Positions 63,401-64,000 of a stretch of 64,000 bases of DNA are shown here, piece after piece. The DNA comes from an uncultured Bacteroidales bacterium (GTDB lineage: Bacteria > Bacteroidota > Bacteroidia > Bacteroidales > Muribaculaceae), in assembly GCA_947072905.1 (NCBI GenBank), contig CAMTKF010000006.1, forward strand, positions 1-64,000. Reading direction: 5' to 3'. Both the position numbers and the translations under genes were made by a program. The notes under the pieces were generated by a model, which saw nothing but the letters and a program-made list of their open reading frames with translations, was not told the origin of the DNA and did no database searches. Position 1 is the first letter of the stretch. Each line of letters begins with the position of its first letter.

Positions 63401-63978
63401 TTGAAAACAATGACATAAACTTTGCTTTCGGTATTGCTTACGCTGATGGTGCTTCCAAAACTCAAACTACAACCAAGGCATTCTCATTCTACGACCCCGA
63501 CAATACAGGTGGTGATGCTGAGATGAAAACCAACGGTGTTCGTGCTGTGGTAGCTTATTCACTGAAACACGGTGACAACATCCTGTTCTCTCTCGGATTT
63601 ACAAGTCATCCCCGTCGTAAGAACCTATCTCGTACCTATGACGGAAGTACATTAGTAAAGAAAGCTGCCGGCGGATATATGCGCTATGGTTCTTTGGATT
63701 GCCGACTTGGTGGATATGACGGTTATAATCCTGCGGACAACAACTATCGTCCTATGGCTTACAATCTTCCTGCTCAGTATGGTGTTTCATATTGGGTAAG
63801 AGAATCCGATTGTACGCACAATGGCAAGAGTCAGCAGTTATTGGCAATTGACTTTAACTATGGTAACTATATGACTAACGCCATTGGTAGAGGTGACTTG
63901 TACACAGGTATGGATGGCAGTGATACCAGCACCTTATTCTCCGACGCCCTGCCCCTCCGTCCCGTTTACAACGATTAA
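60496..63978 (+). CDS. Large DUF4906-type fimbrillin-like lipoprotein
   Basis: An 1160-residue lipoprotein with signal peptide and lipobox LATAC (Cys24). The first 480 residues have the fimbrillin layout (MSLTVGYSAF, then INSLWVLLFDTEGDLV, then WRIYAVANHDLSGF, then NAERNYHYQLTLTFNGYANDVDFHIDYKE). The remainder is a DUF4906-like extension with beta repeats (LKSGSQVITGVGGKITGRTGTPIKFTY, RSAGAIVTVRYHNNSCIHKIIIRQGYGP) and an aromatic C-terminal domain. It probably caps or decorates the pilus as a tip adhesin. Base and codon composition change visibly from about 62.0 kb onward to more AT-rich usage. The gene is complete, ending 22 bp before the window end. Confidence 0.8.
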   Translation: MKAISNKIYIAFIMLAAMILATACEDKFDYRGDGYIPEGHTDMSLTVGYSAFTPALKSRSQGDAIKSINSLWVLLFDTEGDLVEKHEITKDKFSLEENDRPDGSPSSEVQTGRAKFNLTLPNGKWRIYAVANHDLSGFEGNMQQLQKIKLTWQDDVALNAQMFGFFTNSDGQSAADMPATDVDDFNPDGSVSGTSFTAPVVVVAPGKPLHAWVRRAASKLTVAFNTDKLKDNVHIYIKSIAIKDIAKECYLGFQNCPGRDTQRPTEGISDDLIPTGEVFYLTDQANESQKWEDGAQYYTGWYELHNGAPVVGMHTVRNPGDKEYFSDKTVSPEDIERLIAREHTEKVEALYFYENNQGKGQEGTVTDKRQDVTGNNAQICFPEGVAPGGLGWKDGMKDGTWVEVEAYYECNDSIRPSRGPIKYRFMLGKDHITDYNAERNYHYQLTLTFNGYANDVDFHIDYKESGRPGLTVDPVVYVSYLYNQSHATTVRAVPKAGYKLQSLTAVIVDNEWRPHKGDGEVAYNKQTWEWQTGGIGTDGKPDGKSWTHFVGDGPENRKLDPECAPNCHYGWLSLRKVNQVTYDMGGWHSDEIAKKFRDTYLNPKASDSNGPKGKRSYSIPTASTDGKFQCFEDSKDGSYYISLKEDELKGETLKEKTYIINVPLYTRAKTLDAWGVYSGANPFNNHYRYARVKYTAVFVNEFDSSDTYTDIAYSDVLQTRRIENPRAIYRKHNSTESFDVEMMYSTFSVDEIPTEGSTVYETLLSRGPWSATIDVDPHGIVRLKSGSQVITGVGGKITGRTGTPIKFTYTPNAVMPNRQSAGAIVTVRYHNNSCIHKIIIRQGYGPVQMGDAGTTGEKWSTFNVYDQNSLCVSPLSVGSLFRRYSDIKYPIKESNNKRENFGVGQDPGNTGYWIHGQEDTPWTSIPAYSYGDANGSAFGTFDLLNPGIGVTTKTSYRAPDMENCVKQILENNDINFAFGIAYADGASKTQTTTKAFSFYDPDNTGGDAEMKTNGVRAVVAYSLKHGDNILFSLGFTSHPRRKNLSRTYDGSTLVKKAAGGYMRYGSLDCRLGGYDGYNPADNNYRPMAYNLPAQYGVSYWVRESDCTHNGKSQQLLAIDFNYGNYMTNAIGRGDLYTGMDGSDTSTLFSDALPLRPVYND

Positions 63979-64000
63979 TCCCAAACAACAATACACAAAC

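Overview
This window is chromosomal DNA from a member of the Bacteroidales, most likely a Muribaculaceae-type gut bacterium. The evidence is the Bacteroidetes promoter signature (TAnnTTTG at -7, TTTG/TTG at about -33) ahead of several genes, Bacteroidales-typical families (DUF4292, DUF4919, DUF4369, DUF4906/fimbrillin, DUF2723, DUF2156, a GH20 hexosaminidase) and moderately high GC outside one AT-rich island. The assignment to family level is inference.

Layout. 0-5.4 kb: a DUF2156 protein, then a two-gene phage-like unit (large beta-rich virion-like protein plus terminase large subunit). 5.6-8.5 kb: an ABC exporter / GntR operon with a likely operator. 8.7-9.4 kb: a HigBA toxin-antitoxin cassette bracketed by direct repeats. 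9.5-19.4 kb: an exported protein, then core genes on the minus strand (der, era, fabH, rpmF, DUF177, RNase HI, an alanine dehydrogenase relative, shikimate kinase, mscL) and a HicAB pair. 19.6-28.4 kb: plus-strand genes (FadL/OmpP1 porin, PD-(D/E)XK nuclease, RsmF-like methyltransferase, DUF4369 lipoprotein, ribH, lipoprotein, SUI1/YciH, pgi, murI). 28.4-42.1 kb: minus-strand genes (TPM protein, DUF4919, small membrane protein, phage portal, Wzx-type flippase, EnvC-like activator, DUF4292, TPR, dut, a short secreted protein, ansA, metG). 42.4-45.2 kb: a complete DpnII-type restriction-modification system in AT-rich DNA. 45.5-53.5 kb: purB, a large nested palindrome, GH20 hexosaminidase, YczE-like protein, HipBA, a TlpA-like remnant and an outer-membrane protein. 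53.6-64 kb: DUF2723 glycosyltransferase-like protein, polysaccharide deacetylase, queG, and two fimbrillin-type lipoproteins.

Two themes stand out. First, phage virion/packaging genes (terminase, a propeller-like protein, a portal, and perhaps the PD-(D/E)XK nuclease) are scattered among housekeeping genes over about 31 kb with no surrounding prophage. The terminase keeps its ATPase and nuclease residues, and terminase and portal are each followed in the same orientation by a related purine-rich tract. A dispersed, domesticated packaging apparatus (gene-transfer-agent-like) is the most interesting hypothesis here; independent prophage remnants are the main alternative. Second, non-autonomous repeats are abundant: a 205-bp MITE-like element with perfect 19-bp ends that also supplies the stop codon of shikimate kinase, several solo ends of the same family (including both borders of hipBA), and a separate family of hairpin modules that forms a nested palindrome of about 320 bp. 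Three toxin-antitoxin pairs and one restriction system lie in the same window, and two of the toxin-antitoxin pairs sit directly against repeats.
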